A DNA stretch of 9,127 nt from Aquificota bacterium. Lineage in GTDB: Bacteria > Thermosulfidibacterota > Thermosulfidibacteria > Thermosulfidibacterales > Thermosulfidibacteraceae. Shown here piece by piece: positions 1 through 7,048 of the stretch. Under the pieces are notes generated by a model. It saw only the letters and a list, made by a program, of their open reading frames with translations, was not told where the DNA came from and searched no databases. The position numbers and the translations under genes were made by a program. Numbering within the stretch: the first letter of the stretch is position 1; every line of letters starts with the position of its first letter. The stretch covers positions 1-9,127 of the forward strand of contig WGAU01000108.1 of the NCBI GenBank assembly GCA_015494645.1. The letters are read 5' to 3'.

Positions 1-116
1 AGGGAAGCTATATATCTGTGGTTACAGGACCGAGCAAAACTGGAGATATAGAGCTCATCCATGTGGCAGGTGTTCATGGACCGGAAAGGCTTATAGTGGT
101 TTTGGAGGGAAAGTGA
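1..116 (+). CDS. lutC: LutC-like LUD-domain protein, C-terminal end (partial)
   Basis: Only the last 37 residues are visible, read from base 3 to a TGA at 114-116; the start lies left of the window. The segment VVTGPSKTGDIELIHVAGVH followed by a GPERL stretch is the typical C-terminus of the LUD (DUF162, LutC/LldG/YkgG) family, where a GPS(R/K)TxDIE motif precedes a conserved GVHGP motif. In LUD-type L-lactate utilisation systems LutC is the small cytoplasmic subunit working with the iron-sulfur proteins LutA and LutB. Its stop overlaps the GTG start of the next gene by four bases (GTGA), which implies translational coupling and supports the assignment, because the next gene is a LutB-LutA fusion. 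The motif match is clear. Which member of the LUD family it is cannot be decided from the tail alone. Confidence 0.85.
   Translation, partial: GSYISVVTGPSKTGDIELIHVAGVHGPERLIVVLEGK
104..109 (+). promoter_or_regulatory. Shine-Dalgarno site for the lutB-lutA fusion gene
   Basis: GGAGGG sits inside the last codons of the upstream lutC-like gene and ends three bases before the GTG at 113. The spacing is short. The purine run, the GTGA start/stop overlap and the lack of a better initiation codon nearby all favour GTG at 113 as the start. Confidence 0.6.
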
Positions 117-2095
117 ATCTTAAAGGGTACCTGGACAATCCCTCCATAAGGGAGGCTTTGAGGAGAGCGGCTCAGCGCTTTGCCGAGGGGCGTGAGAGGA
201 CCATACCGGAGCTTGGGAATTTCTCCGAGGTAAGAAGGAAGACAAGGACGATAAAAGAAAGAGCCCTTGAAAGGGCGGATGAGATTTGGTTGAGGGTTGC
301 CTCTCGGCTTGTGGACGACGGGGTTGTATTTGTTGAGGCTGTGGATGCTCAGGATGCCCGGGAGAAGATACTGAATATTCTTAAAGAGCATGAAGTTTCT
401 CTTCTCATAAAGGGAAAATCCATTACCAGCGAGGAGGTAGGTCTTAATCCGTTTCTTGAGGCCAACGGTGTGGAGGTGGTGGAGACCGATTTAGGGGAGA
501 GAATTATACAGCTCAAGGGAGAAAAGAGCTCCCATCTCATAGTGCCTGCTATACATAATTCAAAGGAAGAGGTGGCGAGGCTGTTTTCTGAGTACTTTGG
601 AAGGGAAATTCCTCCAGATCCTTATGTGATAACAAAGGAGGTTAGGAAAGATTTACGCCGATTTTTCTTAACTTCCAAGGCAGGCTTTACTGGTGCCAAC
701 GTGGTTTCTGAAGATCCGGTGGCCTTTTACCTTATGACTAACGAAGGGAACGGAAGGCTATGTGCCACCATGCCGGATATATACATCACCTTCACAGGCT
801 ATGAGAAGGTGGTGGAGACCTTGGAGGATGCCCTATGGATTCTAAGGGTCTTGCCGAGAAACTCGGTGGGGCTTAGGTTCTCCAGCTATGTGAGCATCTT
901 TAAAAGGCCCTTCAGGTGGAAGGACCGCAAGTGGTACGTGGTGATCTTGGACAACGGAAGGAGAAGGGCCCTTTCCGATCCCAAGCTGTCACATGCCTTA
1001 AGGTGTATTAGATGCGGCGCCTGTATGAACGTGTGTCCCATTTACCGGGTGCTGAGCGGGTTGGCTTTCAGTAGGGTTTATATGGGAGGAATAGGAGCGG
1101 TATGGACGGCCATAACTGAGGGAATTGAAGAGGCTTACAGGGTGGCATCTTTGTGCACCGGTTGCGGCAGTTGCAATCAGGTATGTCCAGTAGAGATTCC
1201 CATATCGGAGCTTGTGGAGGAGGTAAGAAGTAGGGCGGAGAGGCCCAGCCTTGTTGAGAGAGCGGCGGTTAAGGTCATGTCCAATAGAAACAGAGTCTTT
1301 GCCTCCGCAGCCGAGATGGCTAAGCTGGTAGGCATTTACGATGGTGAGTCGCCTTTTACCGCTGGAAGTGAAGGGAAGGGAGAGGTTCAGCTTTATGTAG
1401 GTTGTGTGATTGACCAACTTCTTCCAGAGGTGGCCCGTAGTGCTCTGAAGCTTCTTGATGCTTGTGGAATAAATGTTGTCTGGGGTAGAGAGGAGTGCTG
1501 TGGTCTTCCTGCGAGGGTTTACGGCGGCAAGGCTGAGTACCATCGTCTGCGTTTGTTTAATCTGGAAAAATACGCAGGTATGACGTTGGTATTTCTTTGC
1601 GATTCCTGCCTTTCCACCTTTATAGACTATCATTCGGAAGATTTAAGGTGCCTTTCTTTGCCTGAGCTACTGATTGAAAGGGGAGTTACCTTTAAGGCGA
1701 AGAGGCCCGTAAAGGTGTGTATGCACATACCGTGCCACCTCAAAATCCACGGGAGGGAGGAGCATTTAATAAAGCTTATAGGTTCTATTGAGGGAGTGGA
1801 GCTCCTCAGGAGTCCGAAGGAGAGAGAGTGTTGTGGCGGCGCCGGTCTTTACAGATACAAGCTGCCGGAGGTTTCAAAGGCGGTCTTTGAGGAGAAGGTG
1901 TCCATGTTTTACGAGCTTGAGCCTGAGTTTGTGGTTACCACCTGTCCAAGTTGCCTGTTGCAGTTGAGGGATAACTTTAAGTCCTTTGGTGTTGATGCTG
2001 AAGTTATGCATCTTTCCCAGTTCTTGAGTGAGTATGCGGTATGCGCATCCCCGTCTTCGGCATCGTCAGCAGGTACAAGGAAGCCAACAGATTAA
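113..2095 (+). CDS. LutB-LutA fusion: LUD domain, two 4Fe-4S motifs, two CCG domains
   Basis: A 660-residue cytoplasmic iron-sulfur protein, probably the electron-transferring core of a LUD-type L-lactate (or similar 2-hydroxyacid) dehydrogenase. Residues about 60-290 resemble the LUD domain of LutB/LldF, including GFTGANVVSEDPVAF and NEGNGRLC. A dicluster ferredoxin-like segment follows: C298, C301, C304, C308, then C348, C351, C354, C358. The C-terminal third carries two cysteine-rich (CCG) domains as in LutA/GlpC/HdrB: C431, CCG at 462-464 and CDSC at 496-499; then C536/C541, CCG at 573-575 and CPSC at 611-614. LutB and LutA are separate in Bacillus; here the CCG pair stands where LutB normally has its C-terminal domain. 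A fused layout of about 700 residues beside a LutC-like gene is known, from memory, in Desulfovibrio. It starts at GTG 113, overlapping lutC by four bases. The last 18 or so residues are Ser/Ala-rich, look unconserved and overlap the next gene. The substrate is inferred from family only; glycolate or another hydroxyacid is possible. Confidence 0.9.
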   Translation: MNLKGYLDNPSIREALRRAAQRFAEGRERTIPELGNFSEVRRKTRTIKERALERADEIWLRVASRLVDDGVVFVEAVDAQDAREKILNILKEHEVSLLIKGKSITSEEVGLNPFLEANGVEVVETDLGERIIQLKGEKSSHLIVPAIHNSKEEVARLFSEYFGREIPPDPYVITKEVRKDLRRFFLTSKAGFTGANVVSEDPVAFYLMTNEGNGRLCATMPDIYITFTGYEKVVETLEDALWILRVLPRNSVGLRFSSYVSIFKRPFRWKDRKWYVVILDNGRRRALSDPKLSHALRCIRCGACMNVCPIYRVLSGLAFSRVYMGGIGAVWTAITEGIEEAYRVASLCTGCGSCNQVCPVEIPISELVEEVRSRAERPSLVERAAVKVMSNRNRVFASAAEMAKLVGIYDGESPFTAGSEGKGEVQLYVGCVIDQLLPEVARSALKLLDACGINVVWGREECCGLPARVYGGKAEYHRLRLFNLEKYAGMTLVFLCDSCLSTFIDYHSEDLRCLSLPELLIERGVTFKAKRPVKVCMHIPCHLKIHGREEHLIKLIGSIEGVELLRSPKERECCGGAGLYRYKLPEVSKAVFEEKVSMFYELEPEFVVTTCPSCLLQLRDNFKSFGVDAEVMHLSQFLSEYAVCASPSSASSAGTRKPTD

Positions 2096-3675
2096 GACAA
2101 GTTGTCAACACTTTTCTCTCCTATGGTATAGAGACCTTTGTAATTCCCAAAACACCTCTGGCCAAGCTCAAGGGAATATTTCTTAGAAGAAGGGAGCCTC
2201 AGGAACCTGCTCCTGTTCGTTTCAGGAAGGCCCTTGAGAGTTTGGGGCCTACCTTTATTAAGCTTGGTCAGCTTTTGAGCACAAGGGCCGATCTTTTACC
2301 TGAGGATTGGATAAAGGAGCTGATGAAGCTAAGGGACGAGCTTCCTCCGGAGCCTTGGGAGAAAGTGGAACCTGTTATAGTCCAGGAGCTGGGAGAGGAC
2401 TGGCGTAAGCTTTTCAAAGAGATTGATCCGACGCCCATAGGTTCTGCTTCCATAGCTCAGGTGTATAGGGGAGTGCTTTCTTCGGGAGAAGAGGTGGTAG
2501 TAAAGGTAAGAAGACCAGGGATAGAGGAGATAGTTGAGCTTGATCTCGCGGTACTCGTCCGTATAGCGAACCTTCTTCACAGGCATCTTGAAGGGGTTTC
2601 CTTTTACAATCTTCCCCAGTTGGTGGATGAGTTTGCTTTTACCATAAGAAGGGAGATGGACTTTAGGATAGAGGCTGCCAATTTGGAACGTCTGAGAAAG
2701 CTTTTGATGGGCGACGGTATAGGGGTGCCGCAGGTCTACTGGGATCTCACCACAAAGAAGGTTCTGGTGATGGAGTATATTCCCGGAGTGAAGTTGGAGG
2801 AATGGGAAGGTACCTTTGAGGAAAGGTGTGAGCTTGCCAGAAGGCTTGGCATAGCCTTCGTGAGGCAGGTTTTAGAAGGGGGCATTTTTCATGCGGATCC
2901 TCATCCTGCCAATGTAATAGTCTCTGAGGGCAGGATACATTTCGTTGACTTTGGAATGGTGGGATTTCTGGACAAAGAGATGAGGGATTTTGCCCAGCAT
3001 GTCTTTATGGGGATAGTATTCAGGGATTACGATGCCATTGTTTACTGGTACAAGAGAATGGGCCTTGTGGATAGGATAGACGAGAGGAGGTTCAAGTTAG
3101 AGCTTATGGGGCTTGTGGAGCCGTATATTTCCCAGTCTCTTAAGAGGATCAATATAGGGGAGGTGGTTTACCGTATAATAGAGATCTCCATGAGGTACGG
3201 GGTAAGGTTCCCAAGTGAATTTCTCATGCTGGGAAGGGCCATGCTCATTGTAGATGGCACGGTGAAGCAACTCTGCAGCGATGTAAGTGTGATAGAGATA
3301 GTGGCTCCCTATGCGGAAAAGCTTGTGGCTAAAGGATACAGGCTGAGAGATGTAAAAGAAGGTGTGGAGAAGTTCTACATGGAGGCGGTACAGTTTAAAG
3401 AGAATGTGCTTGTGCTGAGCAATCTTCTCACAGAAGCAGTCCTGAAGGGCAAGGAAGAGGGGGTAAGGGTAAAGGTGCTTCAGGATGAGATAAGGGATCG
3501 GGAGTTGAGGAAATTGGGAGACAGGCTCGTGGCTTCCACCATGAGCGTAGGCTTGATGCTCGCTGCTCTGTTCTCTTGGGCGTTTAAGGTGGGATGGAGT
3601 GGGGCTTACCCTGTTTTACCTGTAATCTGCCTTTTGGGCTCTTTAGCTTTGCTGGTTATCTCCTTTATCCTTTAG
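2041..3675 (+). CDS. ubiB: ABC1/UbiB-family atypical kinase-like membrane protein
   Basis: A 544-residue member of the ABC1/ADCK/UbiB family, whose bacterial members support ubiquinone or menaquinone biosynthesis, probably by ATP-dependent extraction or handling of the lipid precursor at the membrane. Family signatures occur in order: KxGQ (K74-Q77), the alanine-rich nucleotide loop GSASIAQV (134-141), the lysine K155 in VVVKVRRP, an ExD motif (E205, D207), the catalytic-loop HADPHPAN (284-291) and DFG (303-305). Two hydrophobic segments at about 496-517 and 520-543 form the usual C-terminal membrane anchor. ATG 2041 is the only reasonable start: an in-frame TGA lies at 2029-2031, and homology to UbiB (RYKEANRLRQVVNTFLSYG) begins within about ten residues. 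The start lies 55 bases inside the preceding lactate-oxidation gene and has only a weak ribosome site (GAG-rich, 2026-2032). Its 3' end overlaps the opposite-strand arsR-like gene by 33 bases. Position suggests cotranscription with the lut genes. The symbol denotes family; the exact quinone role is unproven. Confidence 0.9.
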   Translation: MRIPVFGIVSRYKEANRLRQVVNTFLSYGIETFVIPKTPLAKLKGIFLRRREPQEPAPVRFRKALESLGPTFIKLGQLLSTRADLLPEDWIKELMKLRDELPPEPWEKVEPVIVQELGEDWRKLFKEIDPTPIGSASIAQVYRGVLSSGEEVVVKVRRPGIEEIVELDLAVLVRIANLLHRHLEGVSFYNLPQLVDEFAFTIRREMDFRIEAANLERLRKLLMGDGIGVPQVYWDLTTKKVLVMEYIPGVKLEEWEGTFEERCELARRLGIAFVRQVLEGGIFHADPHPANVIVSEGRIHFVDFGMVGFLDKEMRDFAQHVFMGIVFRDYDAIVYWYKRMGLVDRIDERRFKLELMGLVEPYISQSLKRINIGEVVYRIIEISMRYGVRFPSEFLMLGRAMLIVDGTVKQLCSDVSVIEIVAPYAEKLVAKGYRLRDVKEGVEKFYMEAVQFKENVLVLSNLLTEAVLKGKEEGVRVKVLQDEIRDRELRKLGDRLVASTMSVGLMLAALFSWAFKVGWSGAYPVLPVICLLGSLALLVISFIL

Positions 3676-3679
3676 CTTT
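3641..3679. repeat. Short direct repeat at the convergent gene ends
   Basis: The ten bases CTTTAGCTTT occur at 3641-3650 and again at 3670-3679. The first copy contains the minus-strand TAA stop of the arsR-like gene (3643-3645); the second contains the TAG stop of the ubiB-like gene (3673-3675). This is seen directly. It may be chance in an AT-rich, codon-constrained overlap, and it does not form a convincing terminator hairpin. Confidence 0.4.
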
Positions 3680-3963
3680 TCTTTAAGCATTCTGTAGATG
3701 AGGATGGCATCGCTATCCACTATCCAGTAGCAGGTCTTTACCCCTTCTTTACGGGAGTCTATGATACCTCTCTGTTTCAAAAGAGCCAAATGTTGGGATA
3801 CATTGGACTGCTGAAGGTTGAGTTCTTCCCAGAGGGACTTTACGCAAGTTTCTTTTTGTTTCATTAAAAAGTCAAGTATGCGCAATCTTGTGGGATGGGC
3901 CAGTGCTTTGAGGTAGTCGGCAGCTTCTCTGAAAAACTGTTCCTTTTCCTGTTCACCAGCCAT
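3643..3963 (-). CDS. ArsR-family winged-helix transcriptional regulator
   Basis: A 106-residue DNA-binding protein of ArsR/SmtB type. LKALAHPTRLRILDFL (residues 18-33) is the family's N-terminal helix signature, the recognition helix lies around NLQQSNVSQHLALLKQRGII (49-68), and the wing (69-82) ends in KTCYWIVD. It has two cysteines, C40 and C78. C40 (ETCVKSL) aligns with the first cysteine of the metal-binding ELCVCDL motif of ArsR/SmtB proteins, but the second is replaced by lysine. The C-terminal helix lacks the histidines of the SmtB alpha-5 zinc site, so a classical metal site is incomplete. The ligand is unknown. It is the last gene of the thrC-metH-pyrF row, 20 bases after pyrF, so autoregulation or control of methionine/threonine genes is possible. 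ATG 3963 has a strong ribosome site just upstream. The stop lies 33 bases inside the convergent ubiB-like gene. Confidence 0.9.
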   Translation of the reverse strand: MAGEQEKEQFFREAADYLKALAHPTRLRILDFLMKQKETCVKSLWEELNLQQSNVSQHLALLKQRGIIDSRKEGVKTCYWIVDSDAILIYRMLKEKLKDKGDNQQS

Positions 3964-3966
3964 GAA

Positions 3967-3975
3967 CCCCCTCCC
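3967..3975 (-). promoter_or_regulatory. Shine-Dalgarno site for the arsR-like gene
   Basis: GGGAGGGGG on the minus strand lies in the 20-base gap between the pyrF stop and the arsR-like ATG. The GGGAGG part is six bases from the start codon. This strong site fixes the start at 3963 and suggests efficient independent initiation on the operon mRNA. Confidence 0.75.
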
Positions 3976-3983
3976 TTCAGTTT

Positions 3984-4661
3984 CTAATTAAACAGGTTTT
4001 TTAAAGCCTTTTCAATGTCCTTTGCCTGGTAAATGGGCCTTCCCACTACTATGTAATCGGCTCCTCTTTCAAAAGCCTGTTTGGGGGTTACTGTTCGCTT
4101 TTGATCTTCCCTATTTTCTCCTGCGGGTCTGACTCCGGGAACCACTGCCAAGCGGTGGGGAAACAGAGCCTTTATCTTCTTAACCTCCCTTCCGGAAAGA
4201 ACGAAACCGTCAATACCGGCTCTGTCTCCCAAAGTCGTTAGTCTTTTCACCTGTTCATCTGTGGATGATGTAATGCCAATCTCTTGCAGATCCTTTTCTT
4301 CAAGGGAGGTTAGTACGCTCACTCCAAGAAGCAGGGGATGCTTTTCTGATCTGCCCTCAACGGCAGCTTCCAGCATTGAACCTCCACCGGAAAGGTGCAG
4401 GGTTAGCATGTAAATGCCCATCTTTGATGCCTGCTGCACGCTCTTTTTCACTGTATTAGGGATATCGTGGAGCTTCATGTCTAAGAAGACTTTTTTTCCG
4501 AATTTCTGAATTTTCTCCACTATGGATGGTCCGTGCTTGAGAAATAGAACGGGACCTATCTTGTAGATGTCTATATAATCCTTGGTCTTTTCTATCACCT
4601 CCAGAGCCTCTTTTTCGGTGTCAAGGTCAAGGGCCACGATAACTGATGAAAATTTATTCAT
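3984..4661 (-). CDS. pyrF: Orotidine 5'-phosphate decarboxylase
   Basis: Catalyses OMP to UMP plus CO2, the last step of de novo pyrimidine synthesis, in the cytoplasm as a homodimeric TIM barrel. At 225 residues it has the usual length of the short bacterial form. Motifs seen are VALDLD (D12), K34 in YKIGP, the catalytic DMKLHDIPNT (D61, K63, D66), the TLHLSGG strand (H89), the phosphate-binding PGVRP (175-179) with DQKRT after it, and IVVGRPI (R208). All catalytic residues are present. ATG 4661 overlaps the end of metH by eight bases (an ATGAATAA arrangement) and has GGAAG six bases upstream, so it is probably translationally coupled to metH. The 20-base gap to the arsR-like gene suggests one transcript. 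No other pyrimidine gene is in view, so its place between methionine synthase and a regulator is unusual, although pyrF often lies apart from other pyr genes. Confidence 0.96.
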   Translation of the reverse strand: MNKFSSVIVALDLDTEKEALEVIEKTKDYIDIYKIGPVLFLKHGPSIVEKIQKFGKKVFLDMKLHDIPNTVKKSVQQASKMGIYMLTLHLSGGGSMLEAAVEGRSEKHPLLLGVSVLTSLEEKDLQEIGITSSTDEQVKRLTTLGDRAGIDGFVLSGREVKKIKALFPHRLAVVPGVRPAGENREDQKRTVTPKQAFERGADYIVVGRPIYQAKDIEKALKNLFN

Positions 4662-7032
4662 TTTTTTCTTCCATCCATCTGTCCATTATCTTTACTGCTT
4701 CAACGGCGTTTTCGGCGTAGGCATCTGCTCCTATGCTTTTGGCGAATTCTTCCGTAACCACGGCTCCACCCACCATGGTGAACACCTTTATTCCATGCTT
4801 TTTTAGCTCTTGGATGACATTCTTCATCTCCATCATGGTGGTGGTCATGAGGGCTGATAGCCCCACGGCGTCCGGATGGATCTTCTTTGCCTCTTCAACG
4901 ATGCGTTCCTTGGGAACATTCTTGCCCAAATCTATTACCCTGTATCCGTGGTTTTCCAACATCATTGCCACGATATTTTTGCCTATATCGTGGATGTCTC
5001 CCTCAACAGTGGCTAAGATTATGGTTCCCTTTTCCTTCTGGGGCTTGCCTTTGGATGCAGTCTTTATAACATTGAAGGCTGCCTTCATGGCTTTGGCGGA
5101 TGCCATGAGCTGCGGCAAAAAGAAGATGCCTTTTTCGTATCTTTTGCCCACTTCTTCCATAGCGGGAACCAGTATGGTGTTTATGATCTCAATGGGATCC
5201 ATACTTTCCAGCAGCTTTTTCACGAGCTGTGCCGCTTTTGCCTCATCTCCTTCTATGACGCATTCTTTTAACTCCCTTTTGGGATCGTAAATCTCTTTCT
5301 TTTCGGTCTTTTTTTCTTCTTTGGAGCTGAACTTCTCTATAAACCTTTTGGCCTGAAAGTCCCTTCCAGATATTAAAGCACCGGCGTAGAAGGCTTCCAT
5401 AACCCTTTCGTTTTCTGGATTTATTATGGCTGCATCAAGTCCGTTGTAGAGAGCAGCAGACAGAAAGGCCGCATTAACAATGCTTCTTGAGGGCAGGCCG
5501 AAGGAAACATTGCTCACTCCGAGAATCGTTGCAAACCCCTTTTCCTTCGCCATTCTAACTGCATTCAGGGTGGTTTGGGCAGCTCTGTCATCGGCAGATA
5601 CGGCCATTACAAGGCAGTCCAAGAGCAGTTCCTTGGGATCAAGGCCGTATTCCTTTGCCTTTTCCCTTGCCTTTTCTCCCAAAGTTACCCTCTCTTCCGG
5701 TGAATCTGGTATGCCCCTTTCGTCCATGGTCAACACCAAGAGAGCTGCTCCGTACCTTTTGGCGAGGGGCATGATAGCTTCAAGCTTCTTCTTCTCAAGA
5801 GATGTGGAGTTTATAACGGGCTTTCCGTCGGCCACTTTCAAGGCTTCCTCAATGGCCTCTGGGTTGGTGGAGTCTATCATCACGGGAAGTCCTGTGGCTG
5901 TTTGAACGGCGGCTACTATGAACGGAAGGATCTCTTTTTCGTTGACTCCTCCCATTCCCACATTAACATCCAGTATATGTGCCCCTTTTTCTTTCTGGGA
6001 GACAGCCGCCTTTATGGCCCATGTAGCCTTTTTCTCCTTTAGGTCTTCCTGAAAGTCTTTTTTGCCCGTTGGATTTATCCTTTCTCCTACCACTACAGGG
6101 TAGTGTCCCTTGCCTATGAAGACCACCGTTTCTCTTCCAGATACCTTTACCCCTTTGGGAGCCTCCTTTTTGATAGGGACAGAGTTTTTGAGAGCTTTTT
6201 TTAGGTACCTTATGTGCTCTGGCGTGGTTCCGCAGCAACCTCCCAAGATGCAGGCCCCTGCTTCCACAAAGTCCTTGGCAAAAGATGCGAAGTTTTCTGG
6301 CCTCATGGGAAATACAGTTTTGCCATCCACCATCTGCGGCATTCCGGCGTTGGGCATGAATATCAGGGGTTTGTCGGTGACAGAGGCCATTTTTCTCGCT
6401 ACCTCAAGCATCTTCTCGGGGCCTGTGGAGCAGTTGGCTCCTAAGGCTTCCACTCCCATTGCTTCAAGGGCTACTGCCGCAGCTTCTGGTGTGACTCCCA
6501 AAAGGGTCCGTCCATCCTCCTGAAAGGTCATGAGGGCAAATACAGGCAGGCTTTCGTCCTTGGCAGCTAAAATGGCCGCCTTTGCTTCCCTTATGTCAGA
6601 CATGGTTTCCACAAAGATGAGATCTGCTCCGCCTTCTCTTAGCCCTTTGATCTGCTCTCTGAAAGCTTGATAGGCTTCGTCAAAAGGAACATCGCCCACA
6701 GGCTTTAGAAGCTTTCCGAGGGGACCGACCGATCCTGCTACAAGCGCTTTTCCCTGAACAGCTTTTTTGGCAATCTGTGCAGCTTTTTTGGCTAAAAGGT
6801 AGGCTTTATCTTCCAAATTGTAATTCGCAAGCTTGATTCTGGAGGCTCCAAAGCTGTTGGTTTCTACGATCTCAGCCCCGGCATCCACGTATGCTCTGTG
6901 TATCTCGGCGATGACTTCGGGATGGGTGATGTTCAGCATTTCAGGGGGACCTTCCACGGGAATTCCCTTTGACTGGATCATGGTGCCCATGCCGCCGTCA
7001 ACGATTACTATCTTGCTTCCAATATTGAACAT
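4654..7032 (-). CDS. metH: Cobalamin-dependent methionine synthase, short form without activation domain
   Basis: Transfers a methyl group from 5-methyltetrahydrofolate via methylcobalamin to homocysteine, giving methionine. Numbered from ATG 7032 (792 residues), the N-terminal homocysteine-binding domain spans about 1-285, with zinc ligands C201 (GANCS) and C266/C267 (GGCCGTTPEH). The pterin-binding domain spans about 305-560 (VVGERINPTGKKDF, NVSFGLPSRS, INPEN). After a Lys/Glu-rich linker come the B12 cap helices (about 590-660) and the B12-binding Rossmann domain, with GDIHDIGKN (D679, H681, G684) and VGGA near 755. The protein ends there. E. coli MetH, about 1,227 residues, also has a C-terminal AdoMet-binding reactivation domain, absent here as in Thermotoga. 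I prefer ATG 7032, which has AAGG 11 bases upstream. An in-frame TTG at 7041 would add three residues but leaves only two bases after AAGG. The gene lies close behind thrC and overlaps pyrF by eight bases. Confidence 0.94.
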   Translation of the reverse strand: MFNIGSKIVIVDGGMGTMIQSKGIPVEGPPEMLNITHPEVIAEIHRAYVDAGAEIVETNSFGASRIKLANYNLEDKAYLLAKKAAQIAKKAVQGKALVAGSVGPLGKLLKPVGDVPFDEAYQAFREQIKGLREGGADLIFVETMSDIREAKAAILAAKDESLPVFALMTFQEDGRTLLGVTPEAAAVALEAMGVEALGANCSTGPEKMLEVARKMASVTDKPLIFMPNAGMPQMVDGKTVFPMRPENFASFAKDFVEAGACILGGCCGTTPEHIRYLKKALKNSVPIKKEAPKGVKVSGRETVVFIGKGHYPVVVGERINPTGKKDFQEDLKEKKATWAIKAAVSQKEKGAHILDVNVGMGGVNEKEILPFIVAAVQTATGLPVMIDSTNPEAIEEALKVADGKPVINSTSLEKKKLEAIMPLAKRYGAALLVLTMDERGIPDSPEERVTLGEKAREKAKEYGLDPKELLLDCLVMAVSADDRAAQTTLNAVRMAKEKGFATILGVSNVSFGLPSRSIVNAAFLSAALYNGLDAAIINPENERVMEAFYAGALISGRDFQAKRFIEKFSSKEEKKTEKKEIYDPKRELKECVIEGDEAKAAQLVKKLLESMDPIEIINTILVPAMEEVGKRYEKGIFFLPQLMASAKAMKAAFNVIKTASKGKPQKEKGTIILATVEGDIHDIGKNIVAMMLENHGYRVIDLGKNVPKERIVEEAKKIHPDAVGLSALMTTTMMEMKNVIQELKKHGIKVFTMVGGAVVTEEFAKSIGADAYAENAVEAVKIMDRWMEEKNE
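4668..4672 (-). promoter_or_regulatory. Shine-Dalgarno site for pyrF
   Basis: GGAAG on the minus strand lies inside the final codons of metH, six bases before the pyrF ATG at 4661. Its spacing supports that start and the eight-base overlap with metH. Confidence 0.55.
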
Positions 7033-7043
7033 GGCGAGCAAAG

Positions 7044-7047
7044 CCTT
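7044..7047 (-). promoter_or_regulatory. Weak Shine-Dalgarno site deciding the metH start
   Basis: AAGG on the minus strand follows immediately after the thrC TGA. It is 11 bases from ATG 7032 and only two bases from the alternative TTG at 7041, which favours ATG. The site is weak, so coupling to thrC translation may matter. Confidence 0.4.
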
Positions 7048-7048
7048 A

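Noticed and set aside
998..1633. A 211-codon open frame on the minus strand inside the lut fusion gene
   Set aside because: It lies wholly antisense to a gene with intact cysteine motifs, its translation resembles no family I know, and it has no supporting context. It is a shadow of the coding strand.
2029..2095. Programmed frameshift producing a LutB-LutA-UbiB fusion
   Set aside because: I see no slippery heptamer or downstream structure, and the kinase gene has its own ATG in the overlap. A plain gene overlap is simpler.
3600..3720. Intrinsic terminator between the convergent genes
   Set aside because: Only short weak pairings such as AGC-TTT-GCT are visible, with no GC-rich stem followed by a T-run on either strand.
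4733..5290. A 185-codon plus-strand open frame opposite metH, rich in hydrophobic residues
   Set aside because: It is antisense to the conserved B12-binding region of metH. Its Ser/Phe/Met-rich composition is what the complement of a Lys/Glu/Ala-rich gene gives.
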